From Acidocella aminolytica 101 = DSM 11237 (GTDB taxonomy: Bacteria > Pseudomonadota > Alphaproteobacteria > Acetobacterales > Acetobacteraceae), in assembly GCF_900129125.1 (NCBI RefSeq), contig NZ_FQVJ01000025.1:1-57701 (forward strand): 57,701 nucleotides of DNA, read 5' to 3'. The notes under the pieces were generated by a model. The model was given only the letters and a program-made list of their open reading frames with translations. It was not told the origin of the DNA and did no database searches. The position numbers and the translations under genes were made by a program. This document shows positions 36,686 to 45,814 of the stretch, piece by piece; the first letter of the stretch is position 1, and each line of letters starts with the position of its first letter.

Positions 36686-37651
36686 ATGGGCCGTTCAGCA
36701 ATGACTCCTCGTGCGTTCAATGAGATGTTTCCAGACGAAGACGCTGCACGTGCTTGGTTTGAGAAGTCGCGCTGGCCGCATGGACCGGAATGCCCGAAGT
36801 GCGGCGCGGTCGATCATTCGTCTTGGTTGAAAACGCCACGTCGCTGGAATTGCATCGCCTGTCATCATCAGTTTTCGGTGACGGCGGGAACGCCGATGCA
36901 TCGGACGCATTTGCCGCTGCTCACATGGGCGCATGCCATCTACCTAATCGTATCATCGTCGAAGGGCATTTCCGCAGTGAAGTTGTGCGAAATGCTTGGC
37001 ATTTCGTATCCGTCGGCATGGCATCTCGAGCATCGCGTGCGAGCCATGATGGCGGAGGCAAACCCGATCCTGTCCGGCGCGGTTGAAATCGACGAGATGT
37101 ATGCCAGTGCGCCTCCCCGCAAGCGGGTGAAATCATCGCGGGATCAGGATGATGACGATGCGCGTCCTGCAAATCGCAAGGGACGCGGCACACTGCGACC
37201 ACTTGTTCTGGTGGCTGCGAAGCGCAGTGGCGACGTGGTTGCGAAGGTGATCCCCACGCACGGCAAAGGGGCCGTCGCTACGGCTTTGGTTGGTGCCATT
37301 GATGATACCGCCACGGTGATGACGGATGCCGTTCTGGCCTAAAAAGATATCGGCAAGACGCAGTCGCATCTGGCCGTAAACCATTCGGCACGCGAATACG
37401 CTCGCACCGACCAGGCAACAGGCCATCGTGTCCACGTCAACCGGGTTGAGTCATTCAATGGGTTCATACGTCGAGCGGTGACTGGTGTGTTTCACTTGAT
37501 TTCAGTGAACCATCTCGGGCGCTATACCGGAGAGGCGACATTCCGCTGGAACCGGAAGGCCGGTTCCTGTCTCGACCTGATGGCTCGGATGATCCGCAAC
37601 GGCAAAGGCAGGCTGCTCCCATATTCATTCCTGACCGGGAAAGCGGCTTGA
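36686..37651 (+). pseudogene. IS1595-family (ISXO2-like) transposase with in-frame stop
   Basis: N-terminal zinc ribbon CPKCGAVDHS...CIACHHQFSVTAGTPMHRT, then an HTH-like region and the ISXO2-type DDE-like core (EIDEMYASAP, VMTDAVLA). A TAA at 37340-37342 interrupts the frame; it resumes at once with KDIGKTQSHLAVNHSAREY, VESFNGFIRRA and RYTGEATFRWNRKAG to the real stop at 37649-37651. One nonsense change (probably Tyr to stop) therefore inactivated an otherwise complete transposase. No clear terminal repeats were found around it. Confidence 0.85.
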
Positions 37652-37770
37652 TGGGGCGGATGCAGCACGAAACATCGGGCAACGCCGTGCGCTGTCTATC
37701 GGTTCCGTGTTCCAATCGAAGGCGTCAATCCTCGCCGAGTTGGTGCGCCAATTCCGCAAGCGAAGGGTGC

Positions 37771-37897
37771 GTAGCACCCGATTTGGTGGGGAGGGTTCCA
37801 CCGCCGATCCGAGATCGACTAACCCCTACTTCAGTGAGACAAATCCGATCACGGCCCGGATGTCAGGTCAGACAATAGCACCAAATCTGGTGCCTAC
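37771..37897. repeat. MITE-like unit with imperfect inverted ends
   Basis: GTAGCACCCGATTTGGTG at 37771-37788 and, inverted, GTAGGCACCAGATTTGGTG from 37897 to 37879 agree at about 17 positions with one gap. The 127-bp unit has no gene and lies just after an IS1595-type transposase, so it could be a non-autonomous derivative. No target duplication was visible. Confidence 0.45.
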
Positions 37898-37997
37898 TAC
37901 GTTAACCTAATAGTTCCCAATGACCGGCATACCTTGCTAAGTGGCCTACTTCTCTCCGGCGCGTATTTATCCGCGGCTTCCCTAAGGCGGATGAATG

Positions 37998-38142
37998 TTA
38001 TCCACAGAGCTCTGCATAACCTTGTGGACAAGTGTGTGGATTGCTTCACAAGATCAGGGACAATAAAGTTAAGACCGGATGCCGTCCTATTAACCGGCTC
38101 ACCCGAAAGACTTTAAAATATATATATTTTTCAATTAATTAC
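37998..38142. other. DnaA-box cluster with AT-rich tract
   Basis: A perfect DnaA box TTATCCACA at 37998-38006; TGTGGACAA (38023-38031, one mismatch on the other strand); TGTGGATTG (38035-38043, two mismatches); and a further GTGGACAA at 38213-38220. An AT-only tract of about 30 bp runs from 38111 (TTTAAAATATATATATTTTT and on). The combination resembles a replication origin or a DnaA-binding locus, but the usual alphaproteobacterial oriC neighbours such as hemE are not seen. Confidence 0.45.
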
Positions 38143-38340
38143 AGTCAGAACTGCCGAGTTTTACGCGCCACCAGCCCAGTAAAACGCCTTGATTCCCAAG
38201 CTGTTTGAACGCGTGGACAACTTTTCCTACTGGATTTTGGTGCGATGCCGCATAAAAGCCCTGTACCACTCGGGTCAAATCCAGCCCCTTCCCCGGGCTT
38301 AACCCATGACGCAGCCGCGCTTCCCTGCTATGGGCCGTTC

Positions 38341-39336
38341 ATGCCCGAGTTAAAGACAACCGCGTTAGAGACCTCTGAAGGCGGCGGCCTGCCAATCTGC
38401 GTCGCAGCGCTTTATAAGTTCACGCCCTTTGATGATTGCGTGAGCATAAGGGAACCGCTGGTAAAATTATGTTGCGAGCTGGGCGTAAAAGGCACACTGC
38501 TTCTGGCCCGTGAAGGCATTAACGGCACAATCGCCGGGTCAGAGGAGGCAATCGAGCGCGTCCTGGCTCATATCCGGCAATTGCCTGGTTGTGCAGAACT
38601 TGAGGTCAAGTTCTCGCGTGCGGCATCGCTGCCCTTTCACCGCATGAAGGTGCGGCTTAAGCGGGAGATTGTCACCATGGGCGAGCCGGATATCAACCCG
38701 CTCGCAAGTGTCGGCCAATATGTGTCGCCTGAGGAGTGGAATGCGCTCATTTCCGAACCGGGGACGATCCTGATTGATACGCGTAACGACTACGAAGTCG
38801 CTGCGGGTAGTTTCTCCGGTGCGATCGACCCGCATATCCGTAAATTCCGTGACTTTCCGGCATGGTTTCGAGCGCAGCGTGCCCGATTATTGGGCAATGG
38901 CACGCCGCCAAAGGTAGCCATGTTCTGCACCGGCGGCATACGTTGCGAGAAATCCACCGCATTCCTGAAAGAAGAAGGGCTTGAAGAGGTTTACCACCTG
39001 CAAGGTGGCATTCTGAAATATCTGGAGACCATCCCACCCGATCAAAGCCTTTGGAAAGGTGAGTGTTTTGTTTTTGATCAACGCGTCACCGTTGGCCACG
39101 GGCTGGCCATCGGGACACATGGACTGTGCTATGCCTGCCGCCGCCCGGTAAATAACGCTGACCGTGAATCCCCACTATACGAAGAAGGCGTCAGTTGCCC
39201 CGCCTGCCACGGAGAACGCACGGACGAACAACGCGCCCGCTATAGTGAACGCCACCGCCAGCAAAACCTCGCCGCTCTGCGGGAGGACGAGCATATAGGC
39301 GCTGTGCAAGTTCCTCATCACGCTCAAGAGGGGTAG
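38341..39336 (+). CDS. trhO: tRNA uridine-5-hydroxylase TrhO, rhodanese family
   Basis: 331 residues from the ATG at 38341; an ATG at 38245 would give 363 but adds an atypical Pro-rich leader. N-terminal acylphosphatase-like domain (YKFTPFDDCVSIREPL, LAREGINGTIAGSEEA), central rhodanese domain with the catalytic Cys in AMFCTGGIRCEKSTAF, and a C-terminal Cys-rich segment (CYACRRPV, CPACHGERT). TrhO/YceA proteins introduce ho5U34 in tRNA with oxygen. It ends 4 bp from the convergent MEKHLA gene. Confidence 0.9.
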   Translation: MPELKTTALETSEGGGLPICVAALYKFTPFDDCVSIREPLVKLCCELGVKGTLLLAREGINGTIAGSEEAIERVLAHIRQLPGCAELEVKFSRAASLPFHRMKVRLKREIVTMGEPDINPLASVGQYVSPEEWNALISEPGTILIDTRNDYEVAAGSFSGAIDPHIRKFRDFPAWFRAQRARLLGNGTPPKVAMFCTGGIRCEKSTAFLKEEGLEEVYHLQGGILKYLETIPPDQSLWKGECFVFDQRVTVGHGLAIGTHGLCYACRRPVNNADRESPLYEEGVSCPACHGERTDEQRARYSERHRQQNLAALREDEHIGAVQVPHHAQEG

Positions 39337-39340
39337 CCAG

Positions 39341-39820
39341 CTACGCTTGGGCGACCTCATCCTGCCATTGATGAAACAGCGCGGCTTGACCGTGAATCGC
39401 GCCCATCTCGTCGATCAGTTGCCAGACGACCGCTTTTTCGATCCAAAAGCGCCGGCCAGATTTTGCAATGCGTAACCCCCGATAATTGTCGATAAAGCCG
39501 GTGCACGTAACGGCATCAAGCAAACGCTGCCGCTCTGAACGCTCCGGCGCCTGCGCAGACAGGCGGGATGGCAGGAGAGTGATCTCATCCCAATCATATT
39601 CAAAACAGCGCTGGGCAGACCGGTTGGCGTAGATAAAAACCGGATCGGCGGCTGTATTATGGGCTAGTACGCAAAAAGGAGCGTCCTGATACAGCCATTG
39701 CGCCTGAGGTACGGCATCATCATGGTTTTGCGTTGCGTCAGCAATGAGCGGCGCGCCAACCAGACGAGCGTAGCTGGAGGCTAGAAGGAGGTAAAATTCA
39801 GGATCAAGGGCGAGGTCCAT
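39341..39820 (-). CDS. MEKHLA-domain (PAS-like) protein
   Basis: 159 residues from the ATG at 39820, which fits the size of stand-alone MEKHLA proteins. The ribosome site is weak and a TTG at 39850 is possible. Recognisable segments: QWLYQDAPFCVLAHNTAADP, YANRSAQRCFEYDWDEIT and a C-terminal GQAALFHQW. MEKHLA is a PAS-related ligand-binding fold; isolated bacterial members have no known catalytic role. It lies just downstream of phaC on the same strand and probably shares its transcript. Confidence 0.8.
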   Translation of the reverse strand: MDLALDPEFYLLLASSYARLVGAPLIADATQNHDDAVPQAQWLYQDAPFCVLAHNTAADPVFIYANRSAQRCFEYDWDEITLLPSRLSAQAPERSERQRLLDAVTCTGFIDNYRGLRIAKSGRRFWIEKAVVWQLIDEMGAIHGQAALFHQWQDEVAQA

Positions 39821-39863
39821 GCCACATTCTGGCAGGTTGGTGTCCGACAATCCACCCGCGCCA

Positions 39864-41606
39864 TCATGACGTGAGTACATAAGTACCCGGGGCGTCAGCC
39901 AGCGGCACGAGCCCTTTGCCAACCGCTCCCATCGAAGGCGGCGGTACCCGCGCGGGCTTGCTGTGTGAGGCCAACCATCTTTGCCAGGCGTGCCACCACG
40001 ACCCGTCGCGCGGCATTGCGGCGGCGGCCCAGCTTTCGGGGTCTGTATAACGCTGCCCGGGCTGGCGTGTTTCGATCTGATATGAGCCAATCCCAGCATC
40101 AGGCGGGTTGATAATTCCGACATTGTGCCCGCCTGACGTCAACACAAAGGTCAGCTCCGTGTCGGTGAATAAAGACAGTTTATAAACCGATCGCCACGGG
40201 GCGATATGGTCGCGGGCCGTAGCCAGAAGAAAAATCGGCACGCGGATATCATGCAACGCAATTACCCGTCCCTCGACCGCGAAACGCCCCGCGGAGAGGC
40301 GGTTTTCAAGGAACAGCCCTCGCAGGTATTCGCTATGCATACGCGCGGGCATACGCGTTTGGTCAGAATTCCACGCACCGAGAGCGGTCATGGGCTCACG
40401 CTCGCCCAGAATGTAGGTCTTCAGCATCTTTGACCAAATCAGCTCATTCGACCGTAACGCGTTAAAGGCCGCTGACATTTGCTGTGTGTCGAGATAGCCT
40501 TGGTCCCACATCAAGTCTTCAAGCAGTGCTACCTGCCGTTCATCCAGAAACAACAGCAAATCCCCAGCGTCGGCAAAGTCAGTCTGGGCGGCGAGCAACG
40601 TAACACTTGCCAGACGCTCATCATGCTCTCGTGCCATTGTCGCCGCTGCAATCGCTAGGATTGTACCGCCAAGGCAATAGCCACATGCATGGATTTTCCG
40701 CTCTGGCAGAATGAGCTCAACAGCATCCAGTGCCGCCATCACACCGCCGAGGCGGTAATCATCCAGGCTCACGTCACGGTCTCTATGGCTGGGGTTTTTC
40801 CAGGAGATGATAAAAACCGTATGGCCGCGCGCGACGAGCCAGCGTACCAGGGAAGCTTCGGGCGAGAGATCAAATATATAATATTTCATGATCCACGCGG
40901 GAACAATCAAAACCGGCTCGGCAAAGACCGTCTCCGTATCCGGCGCGTATTGGATCAACTCCATCAGATCGTTTCGCATCACGACCTTGCCCGGTGCGGT
41001 GACGATATTTTCACCAATGACGAAGGCTTCCGCCCCCGCCGGTGGTTCACCGGACAATTCCCGGCCCAAATCCTCCCACCAGTTCTGCATACCCCGCAGC
41101 AGTGAAACGCCGCCTGATTGCGCGGTTTTGCTCAGGATGGTCGGGTTTAGCCAGGGAATATTAGCGGGCGACCACATATCCGCCGCTTGGCGCATCAAGA
41201 ACTCCATCTCCCCTTGCGTCCTCTGCGCCACGCCCGGGACATGCCGCGTGGCCTCCAACCACCAATCCTCAGACATCATGTGCAGCTTGGCAAAGGTATT
41301 AAACGGCCACTTCGTCCATTCGGGAGAGCTAAAGCGGCGGTCCTCAGTTGGTTTCACGGCCCGTTTGTCGGCTTCATTCGCCATGGCGCGTGGCAAATCC
41401 AGGGCAAAGCGTCCGGATTCAATCCAGGCTCGCATCACGAGTTCGGCCTGCTTACCCGGCGAGATGGCAAGCTGCTCGGCCCATTCCGCCCAGGCTTCCA
41501 GCATGACCCGGTAAGAGACACCCCGCGTAATGCGTGCCCCCGCCGCCCGTAAGGCACGGTCATAGGTCTTAAATTGCGGGAATATCGCATCGCTTTGCGG
41601 ACACAT
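39864..41606 (-). CDS. phaC: Class I poly(3-hydroxyalkanoate) synthase
   Basis: 580 residues, normal for class I. N-terminal PhaC_N domain (WWLEATRHVPG, WSPANIPWLNP), alpha/beta-hydrolase core with the lipase-like box GYCLGGT (nucleophilic Cys near 310), Asp in ATARDHIAPW and His in SGGHNVGIINPP; VPAWIMKYYIFDLSP and VFIISWKNP are diagnostic. Polymerises hydroxyacyl-CoA into storage granules. phaA/phaB are not nearby. A strong FNR-like promoter precedes it, consistent with storage of reducing power when oxygen is short. Confidence 0.93.
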   Translation of the reverse strand: MCPQSDAIFPQFKTYDRALRAAGARITRGVSYRVMLEAWAEWAEQLAISPGKQAELVMRAWIESGRFALDLPRAMANEADKRAVKPTEDRRFSSPEWTKWPFNTFAKLHMMSEDWWLEATRHVPGVAQRTQGEMEFLMRQAADMWSPANIPWLNPTILSKTAQSGGVSLLRGMQNWWEDLGRELSGEPPAGAEAFVIGENIVTAPGKVVMRNDLMELIQYAPDTETVFAEPVLIVPAWIMKYYIFDLSPEASLVRWLVARGHTVFIISWKNPSHRDRDVSLDDYRLGGVMAALDAVELILPERKIHACGYCLGGTILAIAAATMAREHDERLASVTLLAAQTDFADAGDLLLFLDERQVALLEDLMWDQGYLDTQQMSAAFNALRSNELIWSKMLKTYILGEREPMTALGAWNSDQTRMPARMHSEYLRGLFLENRLSAGRFAVEGRVIALHDIRVPIFLLATARDHIAPWRSVYKLSLFTDTELTFVLTSGGHNVGIINPPDAGIGSYQIETRQPGQRYTDPESWAAAAMPRDGSWWHAWQRWLASHSKPARVPPPSMGAVGKGLVPLADAPGTYVLTS

Positions 41607-41633
41607 GTCTGAAACTCCGGGCAGCTGGAGGGA

Positions 41634-41675
41634 ACCCTACCGACCCTTTCGGGCGCAGGCATTGATTCCGGTCAA
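41634..41675 (-). promoter_or_regulatory. FNR/FixK-type promoter of phaC
   Basis: TTGATTCCGGTCAA (41662-41675) with TAGGGT (41639-41634) centred 32 bp away; box centre to ATG is 63 bp. The hexamer and all spacings equal those of the groEL operon promoter. Confidence 0.7.
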
Positions 41676-41685
41676 GCAGAGCACC

Positions 41686-43776
41686 TCATTCATAACGAAG
41701 GGCTTCTATGGGGTTCAGCCGAGCCGCCTTGCGCGCCGGATACAAGCCAAAAAACACCCCCACCGCGACGGAAAACAGAAAACCGCCGAAAATCGCCAAA
41801 AACGAAACCGGTGCTGGCCATCCCGCAACAAGGGTGATGGTGGCGGAAACCGCAATGCCCAGCAAAATCCCGGCCAGACCACCCGTAACGCTGAGAAACA
41901 CTGCCTCGGCGAGGAATTGCAGGAGCACATGCAGCCGTCGCGCGCCAATAGCCATGCGCAGGCCAATCTCCCGCGTACGCTCAGTTACCGAGACCAGAAG
42001 GATATTCATGATACCAATGCCGCCAACCAACAGGGCAATGGACGCAACTGCGGCCAGCAGCAGCGCCATGACGCGGCCAACGCTTTGCGCAGCCTCCGCG
42101 ATCTGACTGAGATTATGAACTGAAAAATCCTGTATAGCCCCGGGCTTGATCTGATGCCTGGCCATCAACGTCTGCGTTACCTCCCGCATAGCCACGCCAA
42201 CATTCAGCGGTGAGTTGGCCTGGATATAAAGTTGGTTAACATAACCGGTGAGCCGTGGCTGAAGGTCATAAGGGTTTGGCCATGGCGGGTAAGGCCAGTT
42301 GAGTTGCGTCTGTTGCTGCGTCGGCGCCGCCGCACCAAGCACGCGCTGCTCGGCAGTGGTAAAAGGGATCATCACGACGTCATCCTGGTCCTGACCAAAG
42401 GCAGTCTGACCTTTGCTGCTTAGCAGCCCGATCACCCGGAGCGGCGTGCTTCTCACCAATATCGTCGCGCCAATGGGGCTTTCGCCCGCCGGAAAAAGCT
42501 CCCGGTAAACCGTTCTGCCGATCAGCGCGACGAGAGCGCCGTGTTCCTCATCCGCTGGCGTGAACAAATGCCCGGAAGTGACGGACCAGTTGGTCATGGT
42601 CGTGTAGTGCAGGCTTACGCCCATGACGCTTGTGGCCCAGTTACGGTTTCCATAGCGGATTTGCGCGAGCGAGCGGATAACGTAGCTGACGCTGCCAACA
42701 GCCGGATTCTGGCGTTTAATCGCCTCCGCATCCGCCACGGTAAGAGTAGACGCGCTGCCAAAGCCACCATGCGCGCCGCTGCTGGTGGCGGCACCAGGCA
42801 AAACCACAAGCAAATTCGTCCCTAAACTTTCAATTTGCTTACGCACCGCTCGGTTCGCCCCCTGCCCCACCGCAACCATGGCAACCAGCGCGGCCACACC
42901 AATGAACACTCCAAGAATGGTCAAGGCCGACCGCATCCGGTTGCGCGCCAAAGCCTGGATCGCGGCACCTGAGATCATCCGCCCAAAAGCCAAAATTGAA
43001 GTTGCGGGAAAGCGCCGTGCTGGTTCATGTGCCGGCCGCTTCGGCAGGACACGTGATTGTGGCAGCGGGCCCTTGCACTTGTCAGAAACAATCTCGCCAT
43101 CCCGCATGGTCAGCACCCGGTCGGCATAGTCTGCAATGTCCGCCTCATGGGTGATTACCAGAATGGTCACGCCCTGTTTCCGGTTTAGGGCCATAAGCGT
43201 ATCCATGATCTCATGGGAAGTACGGGTATCGAGATTGCCGGTGGGTTCGTCCGCTAACAACAGGTCGGGCGCGTTGATCAAGGCGCGCGCAATGGCCACC
43301 CGCTGCTGCTGCCCGCCGGAGAGCTGCCCAGGTGTATTATTTTCACGCCCCGTCAGCCCGAGATTAGCCAATGCCTCGAGGGCACGTTGGCGCCGGGCCG
43401 GGCCACTCACCGGTCCTTCTGAGGTGTAATAGAGCGGCAAAGCCACATTCTCAGCTGCACTGGTGCGCGCCAGGAGGTTAAAGCTCTGAAACACAAAGCC
43501 CAACCGCTGGCTGCGGATGCTGGCAAGTGCCGGTTCCGGCAATACCGCCACATCAACGCCCTCAAACCAATATTGACCACTGCTTGGCTGGTCGAGGCAC
43601 CCGAGAATAGCCATCAGAGTGGATTTCCCGGAACCTGACGCGCCCATAATGGCCACGAACTCACCTTTTTCAATGGTCAGACTGACGCGGCTAAGCGCCT
43701 GAACCTCCACATCTCCGGTATGGTAGATCCGGGATATATCCTGCAGCCTGAGCAGAGGTTCACTGGCCCGGGTCAA
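41686..43776 (-). CDS. macB: MacB-type ABC transporter (ATPase-permease fusion)
   Basis: 696 residues. ATPase domain about 1-225: Walker A MGASGSGKSTL, signature LSGGQQQRVAIARAL, Walker B LLLADEPTGNLD. Then four membrane helices and the large periplasmic domain of the MacB/FtsX type (first helix about 290-310, last three about 570-680, MNILLVSVTERTREIGLRMA between). The start is a TTG overlapping the macA stop (TTGA) with AAAGGAGC upstream. With MacA and an outer-membrane channel elsewhere it would export macrolides, peptides or other molecules; the substrate is not readable. Confidence 0.92.
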   Translation of the reverse strand: MTRASEPLLRLQDISRIYHTGDVEVQALSRVSLTIEKGEFVAIMGASGSGKSTLMAILGCLDQPSSGQYWFEGVDVAVLPEPALASIRSQRLGFVFQSFNLLARTSAAENVALPLYYTSEGPVSGPARRQRALEALANLGLTGRENNTPGQLSGGQQQRVAIARALINAPDLLLADEPTGNLDTRTSHEIMDTLMALNRKQGVTILVITHEADIADYADRVLTMRDGEIVSDKCKGPLPQSRVLPKRPAHEPARRFPATSILAFGRMISGAAIQALARNRMRSALTILGVFIGVAALVAMVAVGQGANRAVRKQIESLGTNLLVVLPGAATSSGAHGGFGSASTLTVADAEAIKRQNPAVGSVSYVIRSLAQIRYGNRNWATSVMGVSLHYTTMTNWSVTSGHLFTPADEEHGALVALIGRTVYRELFPAGESPIGATILVRSTPLRVIGLLSSKGQTAFGQDQDDVVMIPFTTAEQRVLGAAAPTQQQTQLNWPYPPWPNPYDLQPRLTGYVNQLYIQANSPLNVGVAMREVTQTLMARHQIKPGAIQDFSVHNLSQIAEAAQSVGRVMALLLAAVASIALLVGGIGIMNILLVSVTERTREIGLRMAIGARRLHVLLQFLAEAVFLSVTGGLAGILLGIAVSATITLVAGWPAPVSFLAIFGGFLFSVAVGVFFGLYPARKAARLNPIEALRYE

Positions 43777-44906
43777 GGCTGAATAGCTCCTTTCTGGTCG
43801 CCGATAATAACCTCATCACCTGGTTTCACGGCGCCACTGAGAATTTCGGTATACACATCGTCATCAAGCCCGGTTGTCACCGGCTCCGGCTCCGGCTTGC
43901 CCGCGCGCAGCACCCAAAGCCGCGCTCCTGAACGACCGGGGGCTCCAGTCGGCGCGTATTGTAGAGCTTGGTCTGGAACACGGATCACATCCTGCCGTTC
44001 GGAAGTGATAATCTGCACGGACGCTGTCATGCCTGGCTTCAGGGCCAGATCCTGATTGTCCACATCGACTATAACATCATAGGTAACAACATTCTGAACC
44101 GTTTGCGGTGACTGGCGCACTTGCGCAACGACGCCATGAAACACACGCTCGGGAAAAGCCAGCACAGTGAAACTCACCCTCTGCCCGTCTCTAATAGCAC
44201 CTATATCCCCTTCCGCGACATTGGTATCCACCTGCATTTTGGTGAGGTCAGTAGCGATCAGAAACAAGGTCGGCGTCTGAAATGAGGATGCAACCGTCTG
44301 TCCCACAGTGACATTGCGCGACACCACAACACCATTCACAGGCGAGACGATGTTTGTATAATCGAGATCCACCTGCGCGGCGGCAAGTGCAGCTTGATCG
44401 GCCTGAATTTGCGCTTTATCGAGCAGAACCTGAGCCTTATCCACCTCAAATGCCGCCTGCGCGGCGTCCGCCGCCTCCGCTGAGATTGAGGATTGCTTCA
44501 GCAGCATCTGATCACGTTGATTTGTGATCGCTGAATAGCGAAGTTTGGCCTCATCTTTGGCAAGACTGGCATGGTCCACAGCCAGCTTCGCTGTATCCTG
44601 ATCAACAATAGCCTGATAAGCGCGAGGATCGATTTTGGCGCAAATCTGCCCCACCTTCACAACGGTATTATAGTCGCAATAAAGCGCTTGAATAATGCCA
44701 GACACAGCCGCGCCAACGATAATCGTGAGTTTGGGGTTCACCGTACCGGTGGCCGTGACCGTACGGGTGACAGCGCCGCGTGAAACTGTTTCCGTTTGAT
44801 AGCGCAGGCCGGGTTGCCGATTGGCATGCCACCAGAGCATCGCACCAAAAGCAATTAGCAATAAGGCTGTCATGCCTGAATAGCGCCACAGCTTCTTGCC
44901 CTGCAT
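43773..44906 (-). CDS. macA: MacA-type periplasmic adaptor (HlyD family)
   Basis: 377 residues; one membrane anchor (about 11-28, MTALLLIAFGAMLWW), lipoyl half-motifs VTATGTVNPKLTIIVGAAVSG and DYTNIVSPVNGVVVSRNVTVG flanking a helical hairpin (about 95-180), beta-barrel and membrane-proximal domains following. Connects MacB to an outer-membrane factor. No TolC-like gene is in the window. Divergent from marC across 179 bp with an FNR-like box. Confidence 0.9.
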   Translation of the reverse strand: MQGKKLWRYSGMTALLLIAFGAMLWWHANRQPGLRYQTETVSRGAVTRTVTATGTVNPKLTIIVGAAVSGIIQALYCDYNTVVKVGQICAKIDPRAYQAIVDQDTAKLAVDHASLAKDEAKLRYSAITNQRDQMLLKQSSISAEAADAAQAAFEVDKAQVLLDKAQIQADQAALAAAQVDLDYTNIVSPVNGVVVSRNVTVGQTVASSFQTPTLFLIATDLTKMQVDTNVAEGDIGAIRDGQRVSFTVLAFPERVFHGVVAQVRQSPQTVQNVVTYDVIVDVDNQDLALKPGMTASVQIITSERQDVIRVPDQALQYAPTGAPGRSGARLWVLRAGKPEPEPVTTGLDDDVYTEILSGAVKPGDEVIIGDQKGAIQP

Positions 44907-44986
44907 TTAACCGCTCATCCGTTCATGCCTTCTCCACCCAAAGAGAGATCAGAACAAACGTCTAACATGCCCATCGGGCTCTGCTG

Positions 44987-45027
44987 TTGACGCAGGTCAA
45001 TCAACGGGGTGAAGCTTGTTTTGCAAT
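44987..45027. promoter_or_regulatory. FNR-type site between macA and marC
   Basis: TTGACGCAGGTCAA (44987-45000), a perfect TTGAC-N4-GTCAA dyad. On the plus strand TGCAAT (45022-45027) is centred 31 bp downstream, pointing to marC; the minus-strand candidate TAGACG is poorer. Confidence 0.6.
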
Positions 45028-45085
45028 CACTTAGCGATCAAAACCATTCTTTTTATTAAAACCCTGACTTTTTGGAGACTGGGCC

Positions 45086-45730
45086 GTGGACATAGCATTT
45101 GCTGCCAAATTTCTGGGCGCGTTGTTCGCCATCATGAATCCCTTTATCAACTTGCCCTTCTTTCTTGCCATGACAAGCGGCCGTACAGTGGCGGACCAAC
45201 GCCATTTGGCGCTGCAGATCGCGACTTACACGGCGGTGATGTGCACAGTCATTTCTCTAGCGGGCAGCCTGATTCTCAGCTTTTTCGGGATCTCGGTGAA
45301 TGCTTTTCGGGTCGCTGGCGGGCTTGTTCTACTGCTGATCGCTCTTTCAATGCTGAATGGTCACCCGATCACCTCACACGAACGCGGAGACCACGAAAAA
45401 AGCGATGATTCCGGCCAGAGCGCAGAGGATGACAGCATTGCCTTCTATCCGATGACCTTCCCCCTCATCGTTGGCCCCGGCACAATCGCGACGCTAATTA
45501 TCTATATATCTCAGGCCAACAGCGCCGCGACCTATACCGCCTTTGGGGTGGTGGTTGCGGCACTGATCATCACTCTTCTGGTGGTGTTCTATTTTGCTGC
45601 GTCCATTGGCAAGCTGCTCTCCGCGCGGATGCGTGTCATCATTACACGCCTGATGGGAATGATCCTCGCAGCGATCGCCGTTGGCATGGTTGTTGATGGC
45701 CTTAAAGTCCTGCTCCCGGGCCTAGCCTGA
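45086..45730 (+). CDS. MarC-family membrane protein
   Basis: 214 residues, six hydrophobic segments, starting at a GTG with GGAG upstream. MarC/UPF0056 signatures: LGALFAIMNPFINLPFFLAMT near the start and YPMTFPLIVGPGTIATLI in the middle, separated by an acidic loop (SHERGDHEKSDDSGQSAEDD). Members are inner-membrane proteins of unknown transport activity. First gene of a plus-strand group with the lipocalin and a membrane protein. Confidence 0.88.
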   Translation: MDIAFAAKFLGALFAIMNPFINLPFFLAMTSGRTVADQRHLALQIATYTAVMCTVISLAGSLILSFFGISVNAFRVAGGLVLLLIALSMLNGHPITSHERGDHEKSDDSGQSAEDDSIAFYPMTFPLIVGPGTIATLIIYISQANSAATYTAFGVVVAALIITLLVVFYFAASIGKLLSARMRVIITRLMGMILAAIAVGMVVDGLKVLLPGLA

Positions 45731-45814
45731 TTATTCCTCCTTAGCCAGGGCAAGCCACCAATGATCTACTCTTCACATCCTAACGTATTACAAAGCTGGG
45801 AAAGAGGAAAAATC

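Larger units (their letters stand above)
37652..38340. other. Gene-free stretch: MITE-like repeat and DnaA-box region
   Basis: No convincing gene lies between the dead transposase and trhO (if trhO starts at 38341). The stretch holds the inverted-repeat unit 37771-37897 and a cluster of DnaA-box-like sites followed by AT-rich DNA (37998-38220). Confidence 0.55.

Noticed and set aside
37451-37463. TTGAGTCATTCAA as an FNR-like site
   Set aside because: Half-site spacing is 5 rather than 6 and it lies within the transposase coding region.
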